Positions 37,401 through 52,400 of a DNA stretch of 64,000 nt are shown here, piece by piece (the first letter of the stretch is position 1; every line of letters starts with the position of its first letter). The translations under genes were made by a program, and so were the position numbers. The DNA is from Tubulanus polymorphus (Eukaryota; Nemertea; Palaeonemertea; Tubulaniformes; Tubulanidae): contig NC_134033.1 in NCBI RefSeq assembly GCF_964204645.1, positions 15,564,155 to 15,628,154 on the forward strand. Direction: 5' to 3'. The notes under the pieces were generated by a model, which saw only the letters and a program-made list of their open reading frames with translations, made no database searches and was not told the DNA's origin.

Positions 37401-40400
37401 TAAAAGCGTTTCAGCACGTGTTGTATCAGGACCCGGGTTTCCCGTGCGCCAACGAGATTCACAACCGGCTGGGATTGATCTTCAAACTCAACGGAAACTT
37501 CGAAAGCTCGTTGAAAGTAAGTTCTCTCTCTCCCCCTCTCTCTCTCCCCCCTCTCCCTCTCTTTCTCTTTCCCCCTCTCTCTCTCCTCCCTCCCTCCCTC
37601 ACTCTCTCACTCTCGATTGTGAAACCTTATTCCAGGTCGAAACTAATCTTTCGTTATCAGACATCAAATTATCTGGAGATCTATTTTTAGCATTCGTGGT
37701 CTAGATTTGATTATTCAGTGAACTTGAATGATATCATTTTACAATTAATGCAAATTTTTTTTTTCAGCATTTCAGACAGGCTTTGAACGATTCGAGTCCG
37801 TGTTCGCTGACGAAGGGCGAAGGTACGTTTCAAACAATGATTTACTGGAACCTCGTTGCTACAAACTTCTGGGGCCGGTTGCATAGTCATGACTTAGACT
37901 TAAGACCAGTCTAAGACCAACTTAGTTCTATGGCCAATCTAACAACTTAAGGCCAGTCTAAGACCAGCTTAGTTCTATGACCAATATAACAACTTAAGGC
38001 CAGTCTAAGACCAGCTTAGTTCTATGACCAATATAACAACTTAAGGCCAGTCTAAGACCAGCTTAGTTCTATAGCCAATCTAACAACTTAAGACCAGTCT
38101 AAGACCAACTTAGTTCTATGACCAATCTAACAACTTAAGGCCAGTCTAAGACCAGCTTAGTTCTATAGCCAATCTAACAACTTAAGACCAGTCTAAGACC
38201 AACTTAGTTCTAGGACCAATCTAACAACTTAAGGCCAGTCTAAGACCAGCTTAGTTCTATAGCCAATCTAACAACTTAAGGCCAGTCTAAGACCAGCTTA
38301 GTTCTATGACCAATATAACAACTTAAGGCCAGTCTAAGACCAGCTTAGTTCTATGACCAATCTAACAACTTAAGGCCAGTCTAAGACCAGCTTAGTTCTA
38401 TGACCAATATAACAACTTAAGGCCAGTCTAAGACCAGCTTAGTTCTATGACCAATATAACAACTTAAGGCCAGTCTAAGACCAGCTTAGTTCTATAGCCA
38501 ATCTAACAACTTAAGACCAGTCTAAGACCAACTTAGTTCTATAGCCAATCTAACAACTTAAGGCCAGTCTAAGACCAGCTTAGTTCTATAGCCAATCTAA
38601 CAACTTAAGGCCAGTCTAAGACCAGCTTAGTTCTATGACCAATCTAACAACTTAAGGCCAGTCTAAGACCAGCTTAGTTCTATGACCAATATAACAACTT
38701 AAGGCCAGTCTAAGACCAGCTAAGTTCTATGACCAATATAACAACTTAAGGCCAGTCTAAGACCAGCTTAGTTCTATAGCCAATCTAACAACTTAAGACC
38801 AGTCTAAGACCAACTTAGTTCTATAGCCAATCTAACAACTTAAGGCCAGTCTAAGACCAGCTTAGTTCTATAGCCAATCTAACAACTTAAGGCCAGTCTA
38901 AGACCAGCTTAGTTCTATGACCAATATAACAACTTAAGGCCAGTCTAAGACCAGCTTAGTTCTATAGCCAATCTAACAACTTAAGACCAGTCTAAGACCA
39001 ACTTAGTTCTATAGCCAATCTAACAACTTAAGGCCAGTCTAAGACCAGCTTAGTTCTATAGCCAATCTAACAACTTAAGGCCAGTCTAAGACCAGCTTAG
39101 TTCTATAGCCAATCTAACAACTTAAGGCCAGTCTAAGACCAGCTTAGTTCTATAGCCAATCTAACAACTTAAGGCCAGTCTAAGACCAGCTTAGTTCTAT
39201 AGCCAATCTAACAACTTAAGGCCAGTCTAAGACCAGCTTAGTTCTATGACCAATATAACAACTTAAGGCCAGTCTAAGACCAGCTTAGTTCTATAGCCAA
39301 TCTAACAACTTAAGACCAGTCTAAGACCAACTTAGTTCTATAGCCAATCTAACAACTTAAGGCCAGTCTAAGACCAGCTTAGTTCTATAGCCAATCTAAC
39401 AACTTAAGGCCAGTCTAAGACCAGCTTAGTTCTATAGCCAATCTAACAACTTAAGGCCAGTCTAAGACCAGCTTAGTTCTATAGCCAATCTAACAACTTA
39501 AGGCCAGTCTAAGACCAGCTTAGTTCTATAGCCAATCTAACAACTTAAGGCCAGTCTAAGACCAGCTTAGTTCTATGACCAATATAACAACTTAAGACAA
39601 GTCTTAAGATTCAAGACCACGTTTTGGACTTAAGCCATGACTGTTCAACTGGCCCCTGGGGACCTAAAAATCTGGGGCCGGTTCCTCACAAGTCGGTTTA
39701 GAGTTAACCAGTGGATTGTTGACATAGTGACAATTGAAAGTTCATTGTTACTGCAGATTTTATCCGCCGGTTATCTTCAACTAACTTTTGAGCAACCCGT
39801 TCCAGCTGTTCGTTATAACCGATAGTTACAGCGGAACTTCTAAACCTCCCCCTCCAAACTCCCCCTCCCTGTACGCTAAACCTCCCCCTCAGCACTTCAG
39901 TTCTCTCTATCATCTGTTGTCACGTACGCCAGTTGTTAGTGTGTCGAGGTCATTGACTAGTGGCAGCACTGTCTACTCAACTAATACCAACACACCTTAG
40001 TTCATAAGTTCAACTGTAGATGGCAGCACACTTCGACTTCTGCCACAATAGTCACAGACGATGAGCAGAAGACTGAGTTCCTGCAGTTGAACAGGGTCCC
40101 TACGACTCCTTGATTCCTTGTAAACTCCTTCGAAACCAAAAATGTTTTTCAAACTCCTTGAATACCCTTGAATTTGAATAAAATGCCCAAAAGTCCTAGA
40201 AAACTCCTTGAAATCAAGAATGACTGATTTGTAGGGACCCTGGAGCAACTCCCATCTTTTAGATTAAACTTATTAATATTACAATTGAGTTTGAGAGTAA
40301 ATTTCATAATTATTCTTTCGATTTAGCTGGTTTTTCTTAAACATGGATACTAACCGGAGACCCTTCGATGAATGTATAATTATTTTGTGTGTTTTTCAGT

Positions 40401-43400
40401 TCGGTTTCATATCGGACACCTGTTCGAAGTTGAAGGTCGCGTGAAGCAGGCGAAGGAATCGTACGAACAACTCGTGCAAATCGACAACATAACGAACACG
40501 GTTAAGGCGAACGCGTTACGACAACTAGGTACGTATAGTAAATATATCATTGTTTCATCGTAAAATCATTCAGTTTTAATTTTCATCGCGCGTTAAGTTA
40601 GATTTAGAAAAGAAAAAAATACAATTTCATCGAAATTTGATGAGAAATTTTAATTAGTTAATATGAAACTTCTTTGAATTTAAATATTTGTTCTCTAAAT
40701 CTGGCCTAGCATCCTATTTTATAAGAACTGGACTGGTTGCATAGTCATGGCTTTGACTTAAGACCAGTCTAAGACCAACTTAATTCTATAGCCAATCTAA
40801 CAACTTAAGACCAGTCTTAAGATTTAAGGCCACTTTTGGACTTAAGTCACGACTGCAACAGGCCCCTGGGGTTAGTTGCGCAGTCTTAGCTTGCTTCTAT
40901 AGCCGATCTAACAACTTAAGCCCGGCCTTACGATTAAAGACAATTTTTTGACTGACAGTAGGCCACTGGGCCCTGATTCAGGTTAACTTAACACACCTGG
41001 CTTATAGTTAGTCCAAAATGTGGTCTTAAGTCTTAGAATTGGTCTTAGATTGTCCCTAGAACTAAGATGGTCTTAGACTGTTGTTAGATTGGTTATAGAA
41101 CCAAAATGAGCTTGGACTGGCTTAAATCTGAGGTATCGCTGCAACCAGATTGTCGAAGATTTTCACATTCTGATGATTCAATGATTATTTTTCGTTTTGA
41201 AGGTTGGTTATATTTTACGTGTGATCAATTGGGCGAGAAAACCACACGCGAGACAGCCGCCGTTCTACACCTTCAGAAATCATTAGACGTCGATCCATCT
41301 AGTGGACAATCGTGGTACTATCTCGGCAGGTACGTACGCGCGCATAATACTACTAGTAACGCCCTCTACTGGCTGTAATCTGTATCGTATTTTGAAGAAG
41401 TAACGTTTTATTGTTTTATTTCGCTCAGATGTTTTTCGAGTTCTGGTAAAGTGCACGATGCGTTCGTCTCCTATCGGCATTCAATCGATAAAACAGAGGC
41501 TAGTGCTGACACCTGGTGCTCCATAGGGTAACTATCTTTTGAACAATGCCGTAAAATTATGATTAGTTACTGATAACGACCATATCATTCTCAATGACTT
41601 CAATGATTCAGTAAAATTACAATTGCCAGACCTTCTCATTCTCGATGACTTCAACAATTCAGTGAAATTATGATGCCTTCTCATTCTCAATGACTTCAAC
41701 AATTCAGTAAAATTATGATTCCTTCTCATTCTCAATGACTTCAACAATTCAGCAAAATGATGATGCCTTCTCATTCTTAATAACTTTCAACGATTCAGTG
41801 AAATAATGAAATGTGATGATTAGTGATGATGTATTGTATTTTGTAGAGTTCTATATCAGCAGCAGAATCAGCCTATGGATGCATTGCAGGCGTATATATG
41901 TGCCGTACAGTTAGATAAATCACATGTCGCCGCTTGGACCGACCTCGGAATTTTATACGAAAATTGTAACCAACCTAAAGATGCTTTGACTTGTTACGTT
42001 AATGCTGCCAATAACAATGGTAACTATTCTGATATTCTAAGTCAAAGACGTTCATAAAGATCGGAGGGAAAATCAGGCAATCTTGGATTTATTTGTCCCT
42101 GCAGGGAAAATTAGGGAATTCTGACTTTTTTTAAAAATCAGGGAAAGGTCAGGGAATTTTGTTGTCTTGTTGTTCTTGCTGGTGATGAGTGGCACAAGGA
42201 ACCTCTTGATAAGAAACAGCCCCCACTGAGGATATCTTATAATTCAATCAGGGAATTTGAATTTTTGGTGCCTTGTTGTTCTTGCTGGTGACGAGTGGCA
42301 CGAGGAACCTCTTGATAAGAAACAGCCCCCACTGAGGATATCTTATAATTCAATCAGGGAATATTTGGTCAAGGGTCAGGGAAATATCAGGGAATTTTGG
42401 ATTTATTTTTCTGTTCAGGGAAAATCAGAGAAATCTGACTCCTCTTGAAAATCAGGGAATTTTGAATTTTTGGCGTCTTGTGCTTGCTGGTGACGAGTGC
42501 CACAAAAGGAATCTCTCCATAACAAACAGCCCCCACTGAGAATATCTTATAATTTAATCGGGGATTGGTCAAGGGTCGGGAAATTAGGATATCTTGATCC
42601 GTATCGACGCCGCCCTTTTCAGACCATAAACTATAGTATTTCAACAATTGAATATTTTTCAGATTCTATCAATCCGAATTTGATAACTCGAATTCAGTTC
42701 TTACAGAAACAGTTGAGTCAAATTCCGATACAACACTTTCAAAACAAGTAAGTCACAGTTAAACATTTATTCACGCTGTTTATTCAATGTTTTCAAGGGG
42801 ATTTTTTGCCGTCGGTCTCCTGGCGGTTTTCTCACAAAGGAAGCACGATTCTTATTTTGATTCCGTTTGCTGATTTTATGCTGTGGAATTTTGTACGAAT
42901 CGCACAAACCCTCTAGACCACTTAGCCAGCCTGGCATGTTCTAATAATGATCATCAATCCACAAAGTTGGTCATCTTCCTATGAAACGCTTGAAGATAAA
43001 TGAAAAATGATGAATTAAAATCGATACCGAAAGGAAAATATTATTTGTTTCACGAAAGCAGTTATGATTATGGCGAAAACTTTTTCCCTAGTTTAACTTA
43101 TTTCTGCTGAGGTGGATTTGTTACTTAATGGTTATTTTCAATTTCTTGTTTTATATTTGAGGATAAACCTTCACGAACAAACCCTCTAGACCACTGAGCC
43201 AGTTAGGCACGTTCTATTAACGATAAACGCAGCTATCTCGTAGCTGTTAAGAGTTAAGTGACGGGTGTATACCACAGTACGCTCGTGATCTCCTCAGTTG
43301 AATATGGAACTGTACTTTCAGTCACCTCCCCTTGCAGACTGATTGTACTTGCAAACATTCCCTCCCTGCACATTTACAGGATACTTATTCGGTCATCTCC

Positions 43401-46400
43401 CTGTTCGCCTTGCAGACTGATTGTATCCTTACATTATCCCCCATTTCCATCTCTAGAGGATAGGTCTCTTAGTCAGCTCCTCCGCCCTTGCGGACTGATT
43501 GAACAAACCCCTCCCTCATTGGTGGATAGTTCTCTCAATCAGCCCCTCCACCCTTGCAGACTGATTGAACAAACCCCTTCCCTAATCGCTGGATAGTTCT
43601 CTCAATCAGCCCCTCCACCCTTGCAGACTGATTGAACAAACCCCTTCCCTAATCGCTGGATAGTTCTCTCAATCAGCCCCTCCACCCTTGCAGACTGATT
43701 GAACAAACCCCTTCCCTAATCGCTGGATAGTTCCCTCTATCAGCCCCTCTACCCTTGCAGACTGATTGAACAAACCCCTCCCCCAATCGCTGGATAGTTC
43801 CCTCTATCAGCCCCTCCACCCTTGCAGACTGATTGAACAAACCCCTTCCCTAATCGCTGGATAGTTCTCTCAATCAGCCCCTCCACCCTTGCAGACTGAT
43901 TGAACAAACCCCTTCCCTAATCGCTGGATAGTTCTCTCAATCAGCCCCTCCACCCTTGTAGACTGATTGAACAAACCCCTCTCCTAATCGCTGGATAGTT
44001 CCCTCTATCAGCCCCTCCACCCTTGCAGACTGATTGAAAATATATCTTAAAACTTTGGGCCCAGTTACACAAAAATAATTTCAGCCTAAATCTATTTACG
44101 ACAAACTGAATTAACAAAGAAATTGAATGGATTAAAAGGTAAAACATTCTTGTGAAACTGGACTCTGTTCGCGCGGTTTCTCATTATTTGTCGAACATTC
44201 GAATAAATTTCCAGTGAATACTTGTTTAACAGACGTCTTTTATCGATATTGCAGAACGAAGACATTGCCGGACATCGAGCAGGCGTGGTCGCTGCCGATT
44301 CCGGCCGAGTTGACCTCGCGTCAGGCCAGAATGGTCAATTCCAACGAGAAATCGTCACCGGCAACCGTTCAACAGATCAACGCCTCCGCGAGTCCTCAAC
44401 AGATGGAGCCGCCGTTCGGCGATGAACCGTCCCCGAAACGACGCAAGACTTCGGCGAAAAAGAAGGTGAATTTATTTTTTTTTAATTTTTATTTTATCCG
44501 TCAGAAATACTTGCGGAAAAATTTGCAAATTTTGAATTCATGTAAAAATGTGGAAACCGCGTAATTATCCACGGTGTTAACTTATGTACGATCGTTGTGT
44601 ATTCAAGGATGGAACTATCTCTCCGACGACGCAGCATCCGGCAGTCGTCAGCACCGGTCCAGCCGCTCTCACTCCTCAACAGATGCAGATGTTGCAGTAT
44701 CTGCAGCAGAATCAGGCTACGTTGAATCCGCAGCAGATGGCGCTGTTGCAGCAGCTACAGCAGCAGCACTTCCTCAACCAGCAACACAAAATACAACAGG
44801 CTCAGCGTCAACAGCTGCAACAGGTAAAATTAACAACCGATAATCAGTTTGACAAAAACTCAGTTATTTTGATTTCAAAAGTTCTGATCAGGTTAAGTCA
44901 GGATTGATTTATACCTGCAGGGAATTTGAATTTTTGGTGTCTTGTTGTTCTTGCTGGTGACGAGTGGCACAAGGAACCTCTTGATAAGAAACAGCCCTCA
45001 CTGAGGATATCTTGTAATTTAATCAGGGAATTTGAATTTTTGGTGTCTTGTTATTCTTGCTGGTGACGAGTGGCACAAAGTACCTCTTGATAAGAAACAG
45101 CCCTCACTGAGAATATCTTATAATTCAATCAGGGAATTTTTGGTGTCTTGTTGTTCTTGCTGGAGACAAGTGACACAAGGAACCTCTTGATAAGAAACAG
45201 CCCTCACTGAGAATATCTTATGATTCAATCAGGGAATTTTTGGTGTCTTGTTGTTCTTGCTAGTGACAAGTGACACAAGGAACCTCTGGATAAGAATTAG
45301 CCCCCACTGAGGATATCTTATAATTCAATCAGGGAAATATCAGGGAATTTTAGATTTTTCGGGAAACCTTCAGTTCGAATCTTGTTTCAGGAAGCCTCTG
45401 TGACATTTTTCAGTTTTTGAAAATGGATTTTCTTCTTTTTTAGGGGTCGCCTGGAGGCCTCGGGTCGCAGACGTCCCCCGGGCAGTTTCCGAGCCCGCGT
45501 GGACCTCTACCGCCCGTCAGTTCGCCGCAGCAACAAGGCGGTAAATCAGCGCAATTCCGCCAGATGGCACCACTAGAGGTGCCTTACACAACGCAGCAAC
45601 AACAACAACAAAGATCAACAGAGCTACCTCAACAACAACAACCGCAACAGCAGCAGGCGGGCGTCCCGTTACAACAACCATCTAAACATTCCTCATTACA
45701 CGCCAACTATCACCAAACAGCTCCCCCTAGTGGCAGCGGTGGTAGTAACGCGGGCGAGATCGGAGCGTTAAGCGATCTCGGACTCGGCGCGTTGTCGAAG
45801 GACCCGACGTCGATGAGTGATCAGGAACTAACGGCGTTGCTATCTCAGAAAGACATCGCCACTTCGCTCGCCGAGGATCTGTTGGCGCACTTCGAGCAGG
45901 AGCCCGCGAAATCGGACGCCGGCGAGTTATCGGCGGCGCCACCAGGTGGCGCCGGCACCACGACGTCGACGTCCGTTTCTAGTCAGACAGCCGGCGATCG
46001 GACTACGCAGCTGAAAGAATCGGTTCACATGAACAGCGGATTATTGTTCTATAAACAATTCAGTCGTAAACAGGAATTATCAAATTTGTTTCCGAAATTG
46101 TCGACGAAAATGTCGTCGCGCGAGATTCTAGACGTTTGTAAAGGATTCGGTAAGTGACGACGAATTTCGTTTTCTCTGTGAACCAATGTCTATTTCAAAT
46201 TAGCTCGAGAAAACGTTGGGTGGTCTAGTTCTGTCAGTTTTAGTAGTACATTGCTGATATAGGTCCTGAGAGCACCAGGGCAGACATAACAGATGGGCAG
46301 CTGAACTTAAACATCGATTTTTAATCCATTTTACGCCGTATTGAAGGATTGCAAAAAAGTCTTTAAATGCAGTAGAATAGATAAAAGTGACTCCATAATT

Positions 46401-49400
46401 TGAATATGTAACAATATGTTTCCATGCCTACAAGCCACGGGTCCAGGGGCCGGTTCCTCAGTTTAGACTTAAGTCCAAAAATGGTCTTAAATTTTAAGAC
46501 TGGTCTTAAGTTGTTAGATTGGCTATAGAACTAAGATGGTCTTAAATTGGCCATGACTATGGAACTGGGCCCTGGATTGCAAACTTGTTGAAATGAGTTC
46601 ATTTTCAGTAATTTTCGTCGTATTCAAGATGGCCGCCAGGCAGCGTTATAGCGTATTGATTATTCTATTTCAGTTCGGAGTCGATCGTGTCGCAATAACT
46701 GTATCATACCGGATCACATGTCTCCTCCGACTCCTCCTTCAATTCCAAAAACCGTCCTCACCAAAGAACAACTCTATCCTCCAACTCCAAGCGTTTATGT
46801 AAGTGAAATGTTAAAATGAGGGGTTGGTATCAGATTTATAGGTAGGTGCTGTAAAAATAATAATCTGTTTATTCAGTGTCTACACATGAATATATGAAAT
46901 AGCAAATTCTATATGAAAGGTATTATATAAACACAGGATTAACAGATTATCGTTTTTACACTGCCTACAACTCTGGACCTAGTTCCAGAGTTCTGAGTTG
47001 AATTTGACTCTTAGAGTTGAAACATAGAAAATGAACTAATTTTAACTTGGAGTTAACTCTAATTCACAACTGTGCAACTGGTCCTACAGTAATAGGTTAG
47101 ATCGGTTAAAGCCCCGAAATTATCTCAGAATGAAGAGGATTGTCTCCTAAAAAGATTAACTGAATTTAGAAAAAACATTTATTCTATTGAAGCGCTTTAA
47201 AAACTTCTTTGTTAACCCCTATGCAGTGTAGATTTCGATTTTCAGTTTTTTAATTTTGCGATGTTTAATTTTTCAGCTCGAAAGCAAACGCGATGCGTTT
47301 TCACCGGAGTTAATGCATTACTGTTTGTCGCAACCGATCGCCGTAATCAGAGGTTTAGCGGGTGCTCTTAAACTAGGTCAGTGTCTCCGCCTATTAACTG
47401 TTCGGGAAATGAAGCGTAAACGGATCTTCAGAAACGCGAATGATTTTTTTCTTTTTACGATTTTAGATCTCGGATTATTTTCGACGAAGACCCTCGTCGA
47501 AGCGAATTCAGAACACAGAGTTGAAGTTCGAACTCAGGTATTTCACTTAACTATTTCATACTTTCAAAGGATTTGAATATGAAAAGACGATTTTATAGAT
47601 CAGGTATCAAAGTTACCCCCAGGGGCAAATCCTCAATCTTGGCCTGGTTTCGTAGACCGTGTATCAAAGTTACCCCTAAGGATAAAATATTTATGGCTCA
47701 TCAAAATTAAGTTGTTCTTATTTATTCTTTACAAAATTTACGTAGTTATCATATATTTACTTTTAATGTTGAAAATGCCGTTAGAGTAGTCAGGGTTAGG
47801 GAATATTGTATTAATGATGATAACAGGGATAACAATTTTTGAATGTATTTCTGTGCGTAGAGACAACAGGCGCCCGACGATAACCTGGATCAGTTCGGGA
47901 ATCAAGTGTGGAAATGCGAAAGCAGCCGATCTCATACGACGATAGCCAAATACGCTCAATACCAGGCGCTTTCGTTCCAAGAATCTCTGAAAGAAGAGAA
48001 CGACCGTTTGAAAGGGATTCATCGCGAGGCGAGTGATAGCGATTCAAACAGTTCGTCCGCTCTGTTTAAAGGGTAAGTCTGCGTCGTTTTATTTTCTGCG
48101 TCGAGTTTTCGCTGTTTCTTGATCCCAGTTCCACAGTTAAGATAAAAAACACAGTTGAGTTAAGATTTGACTCTGAGTAAACTCATCGAAAATGAACTAA
48201 TTTTAACTCAAGAGTTAACTCTAGTAACTCAGGACCCAGTTCCACAGTCGTGAGTTAAGATTTGACTCTGAGTTAAAACATTGAAAATGAACTAATCTTA
48301 ACTCAGAGTTAACTCTAACTCAGAACTGCGGAACTGGATCCCGAAATGTGGAACTGGATCCAGTGAATTCCGGCTCTTTCTTTCTTTTCTTGAAATTCAG
48401 GGAATTTCGAGGTGGCCACTTACCTGAAAATCAGGGAAAAGTCTGGGAATTTCCTTTTCTCTATAAAAGTCAGGGAACGGTCTGGGAATTTTGTAAAAAA
48501 AAAATCTAAAAGTCAGTGAAAAGTCAGAGAAATATATTGAGATTGCTGGGTCGCGCGTAAAATCAAACAGTTTCAAAGTTGTACGTACTTGACTGTGTTA
48601 AAATTGATTGGATTCTCAGCAGATCTAGTCACGGAAAACAACGTGCATGTCAGGGAATAGTCCAGGAGAAAGCTAGTCAAATAATGAAAGTTTACGGCAC
48701 TGAATTTTAATTTTTGGTCGATATCGTATTTCAGGTTGAAGAAGAAAGGCTACAAAGTGATACGAATGGGAACAAACGTCGATTTGTCGGACGAGAAAAA
48801 ATGGAAACCGCAATTACAAGAATTACAGAAGCTTCCGGCTTTCTGTCGAGTGAGTTGAAAACGGAAATTCTTAATTCCCTTTTTGGTCTAGTTTTCATTG
48901 ATAATTGATTACGGTAACTCAAAGAGAACATAAGTTGTTTCGATTTCAACAGAAACATAGAGGAAATTGAAGTGCAGATGACTTGAGTAACACTACTAGT
49001 GACATCTAGTCCAGTTCAACAGTTGTGAGTTAGAGTTAACTCCGAGTTAAAGTTAGTTCATTTTCAATGAGTTAAACTCATAAGAGTCAAATTTAACTCC
49101 ACAGTTGTGAGTTAAGATTTGACTGAGTTAACTCATTGAAAATGAACTAATTTTAACTCAGAGTTAACCCTAACTCACAACTGTGGAACTGGATCCTGAA
49201 CTGTGGAAGTGGGTCCTGGTGGATCCTCACTCCTCGTTCCCTGTTGCGAATTCTCTATTTCGAAATCGTAATTTTCAATGATATCTTCTTCCTTGAACAG
49301 GTTGTCTCCGCGTGTAACATGTTAAGCCACGTCGGACACACGATCCTCGGAATGAACTCCGTACAGTTATACATGAAAGTACCCGGCTCGCGGACGCCCG

Positions 49401-52400
49401 GACACCAGGAGAACAACAACTTCTGTTCGGTGAATATAAACATCGGTCCCGGTGATTGCGAGTGGTTCGGAGTTCCCGACGAGTACTGGGGCGTGCTGCA
49501 TCGACTCTGCGAACGGTTAGTACATCGATTCCCCCTATGACATCATCTACATTATCTATAGACCTATTGAGAAAACAATGCTTCTTCGATGAATCCCCCT
49601 ATGACATCATCTACATTATCTATAGACCTATTGAGAAAATGATAAGGTTACCTTGATGAATCCCCCTATGACATCATCTACATTATCTATAGACCCATTG
49701 AGAAAATAATACAGCCATCTAGACATCATCCAATGACAAGTAAAGCGTAGTCTCATCGAGAAATTAATGGCCACCTTCATGAGTCCCCCCTATGACATCA
49801 TCATTTTGCTTAATGACTTCCAGAAAAAATCGCTATTCCATCCTCCTATGATATCATCGAATCGGCTTTTGATTCGATCTATTGATTCTTAACAGAAAAC
49901 AATTACGGTCTTCATAGATCCCCCTATGACATCATTGAATTCTTTTGTGCGGCTATCGAAGTTGATATCTTTGATGAATCCCCCTTTGACATCATCGAAA
50001 CGCCGAGTCGGTATCAATCTATTTATCACCTGTTAAGAAATGAAATTGAATTGTGGTTGTTGATTATTTTTGTAGACACAATATCCAGTATTTAACCGGC
50101 TCGTGGTGGCCTCTCGTCGATGATATGTTTGAAGCCGGTATTCCGTTGTATAGATTTGTACAGAAACCCGGTGATTTAGTGTGGGTTAACGCCGGTACTG
50201 TGCACTGGGTTCAAGCTATCGTAAGTATTTCACGGTCTCTACGACGGTGCTTTAATTCCTTAAAAACTCCTAAACAGAAAATACATATGAAGACACTCGA
50301 AACTCCTTTAAAACTCGTTCAATTTTGAGAAATTGTCCATTAGAAATGTTTGTAGTTGTACAGTAAACTACACCTAAGTCGATACAGTTGGGACCAGGAT
50401 TTGTATCCTGGATCCTGAGTTCAGAGTACCTCTAACTCTCAGAACTGTGGAACTGGATCCTTATATCTAAGAATGACTGATCCGTAGGGACCCTGTATTT
50501 GGTTCTAGAGTCACGAGATGAAAATGCAGTCGATCTTACATAGTGTCGAAAAAGAATTAAATTTTTTTTCAAAAATCCGATTGCAGGGTTGGTGCAATAA
50601 TATAGCGTGGAACGTCGGCCCGGTGAATTATAGACAATACGAACTGAGTGTACAACGCTACGAATTCAACAAGCTACAAGGATTCAAATCGATCGTTCCC
50701 ATGGTGCATCTGTCCTGGAATCTGGCGCGAAATTTGAAATTAACCGATTCGAAACTAGTCAATTTAATACGGTACAAAAAATTGTTTATATTCCGGCAAT
50801 ATAATCATATTAATAATAACAATAATAATAATAATAATTTATTTTCATTTAACCGTGTTATGAGATGAGGTTATTTTGAAAATTTGAAATAAATAAAAGA
50901 TTTTGTTAATCCAGGGAATGCTTTTCAGGGCTGAACTTACAAATTGCCAGGCGCTGGACCTACGCGCAAATATTTAATTTTCACGCGCAAAATAAATCAC
51001 AAATTCAAAATTTTCGAGAATTGTTCTAATCGTATTCTATTTTGTTTTGCAGACACTGTTTAATGAAAACTCTCAGTTATTGTAAGATGACGTTGAATTT
51101 TCTGGATAGCATCGAGAAGGACGTGAAATGGCACGGACGCAGTAAGAACGAGGCCGCGCATTACTGTAACGAGTGTGAGGTCAGTATCGACCCGTTCTAT
51201 GGTTTCCTCCGTAAATTCCCCTTATGACATCATCGGTATATCGCTGGGATTGTTGCCTAAGATCATTCCCAAAAACATTGTCTACGTACCTCTAGAAATC
51301 CAAACTATGTCATCATCAGATATCGCCAGGATTGTATCTTAAGATCCTTCTAAAAAGATGTCTACCTCCATTGATCCCCTTATGACATCATCCAATGTCG
51401 CCAGGTTAATTATAATATATAATTCTAACTTAATATCTTAAGATCCTTCAAAAAAGATGTCCACCTTCATAAATCCCCCAAATGACATCATCTTGTATCT
51501 GGAAACCCTTTCGCCCCGAGTATATGGCTACGTTCATAAATCCCCCTATGACATCATCAAATTGTCAATCGATTAATTGTTATCTATAAACCTTCTTGAG
51601 AAGGTTTATTTCAATTCTTCAATCCCCCTATGCTATCATCAAAGGAATTGTCTACTGATTAATCCATTGACCCTCGTGAGATTCGACCTGAATTTTGATT
51701 GAAATGTTTCATCTTTTCGCAGGTTGAAGTTTTCAATTTCCTGTTCGTGACGGAGCAAGAGAAGAAGTTCGTCGTGCACTGTCAGGACTGCGCGTTGAGA
51801 ATCAGCTCGAAACTCGAGAACTTCGTCGTTCTGAACCAATACAAAATGGAGGAGCTGGTTTCGATTTACGATAACTTCCAAGTACATCAGGTAAAATCTT
51901 AGAGAAAAATCGATACCATCATTTCAGCTTCATTTCTAGCTTGCAACTAACAAAATATATCCAACAGGGTCCCCACGATTCCTTATAAAACTTCTGCTTA
52001 ATGGAAAATGCTTCCAAAAGTGCTTGAAATTGCTTTAATTTGCGTCAGAAAGCGCCTGAAACTCCTTCAAAAACTCGTTCAATTTTGAGAAATAGGCAAT
52101 AGAGAAATGTTTGTAGTTGTACAGTAGACTGCGCCTGAATCGATACAGTTTGGATCAGGATTTGTTTTCACCCAATTAGGCGGTTACCGATTTAGAAACT
52201 GAGTTTAGTGGTGTAAAGGGTAAAAGATATTTACAAAACCACTGAATTAAGGGTTTACCGAGATAAACAGTACCGATTTAGGAGGAGTCTACTGTAATTG
52301 GGATTAGATGAAAGTGATGCAGACGCTTTCTCTAAATTTAGAATTTTCTTGAAAACTCCTTATATCCAGAAACGACTGATCTGTTGGGACCCTGGATCTA

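Noticed and set aside
37870-39658. CRISPR-like regular array
   Set aside because: Units abut with no unique spacers, the sequence is eukaryotic and intronic, and founder copies are MITEs.
44222-44425. 67-codon frame overlapping KDM6A exon 13
   Set aside because: Out-of-frame shadow; the KDM6A frame there encodes [16 protein letters not shown], conserved in UTX.
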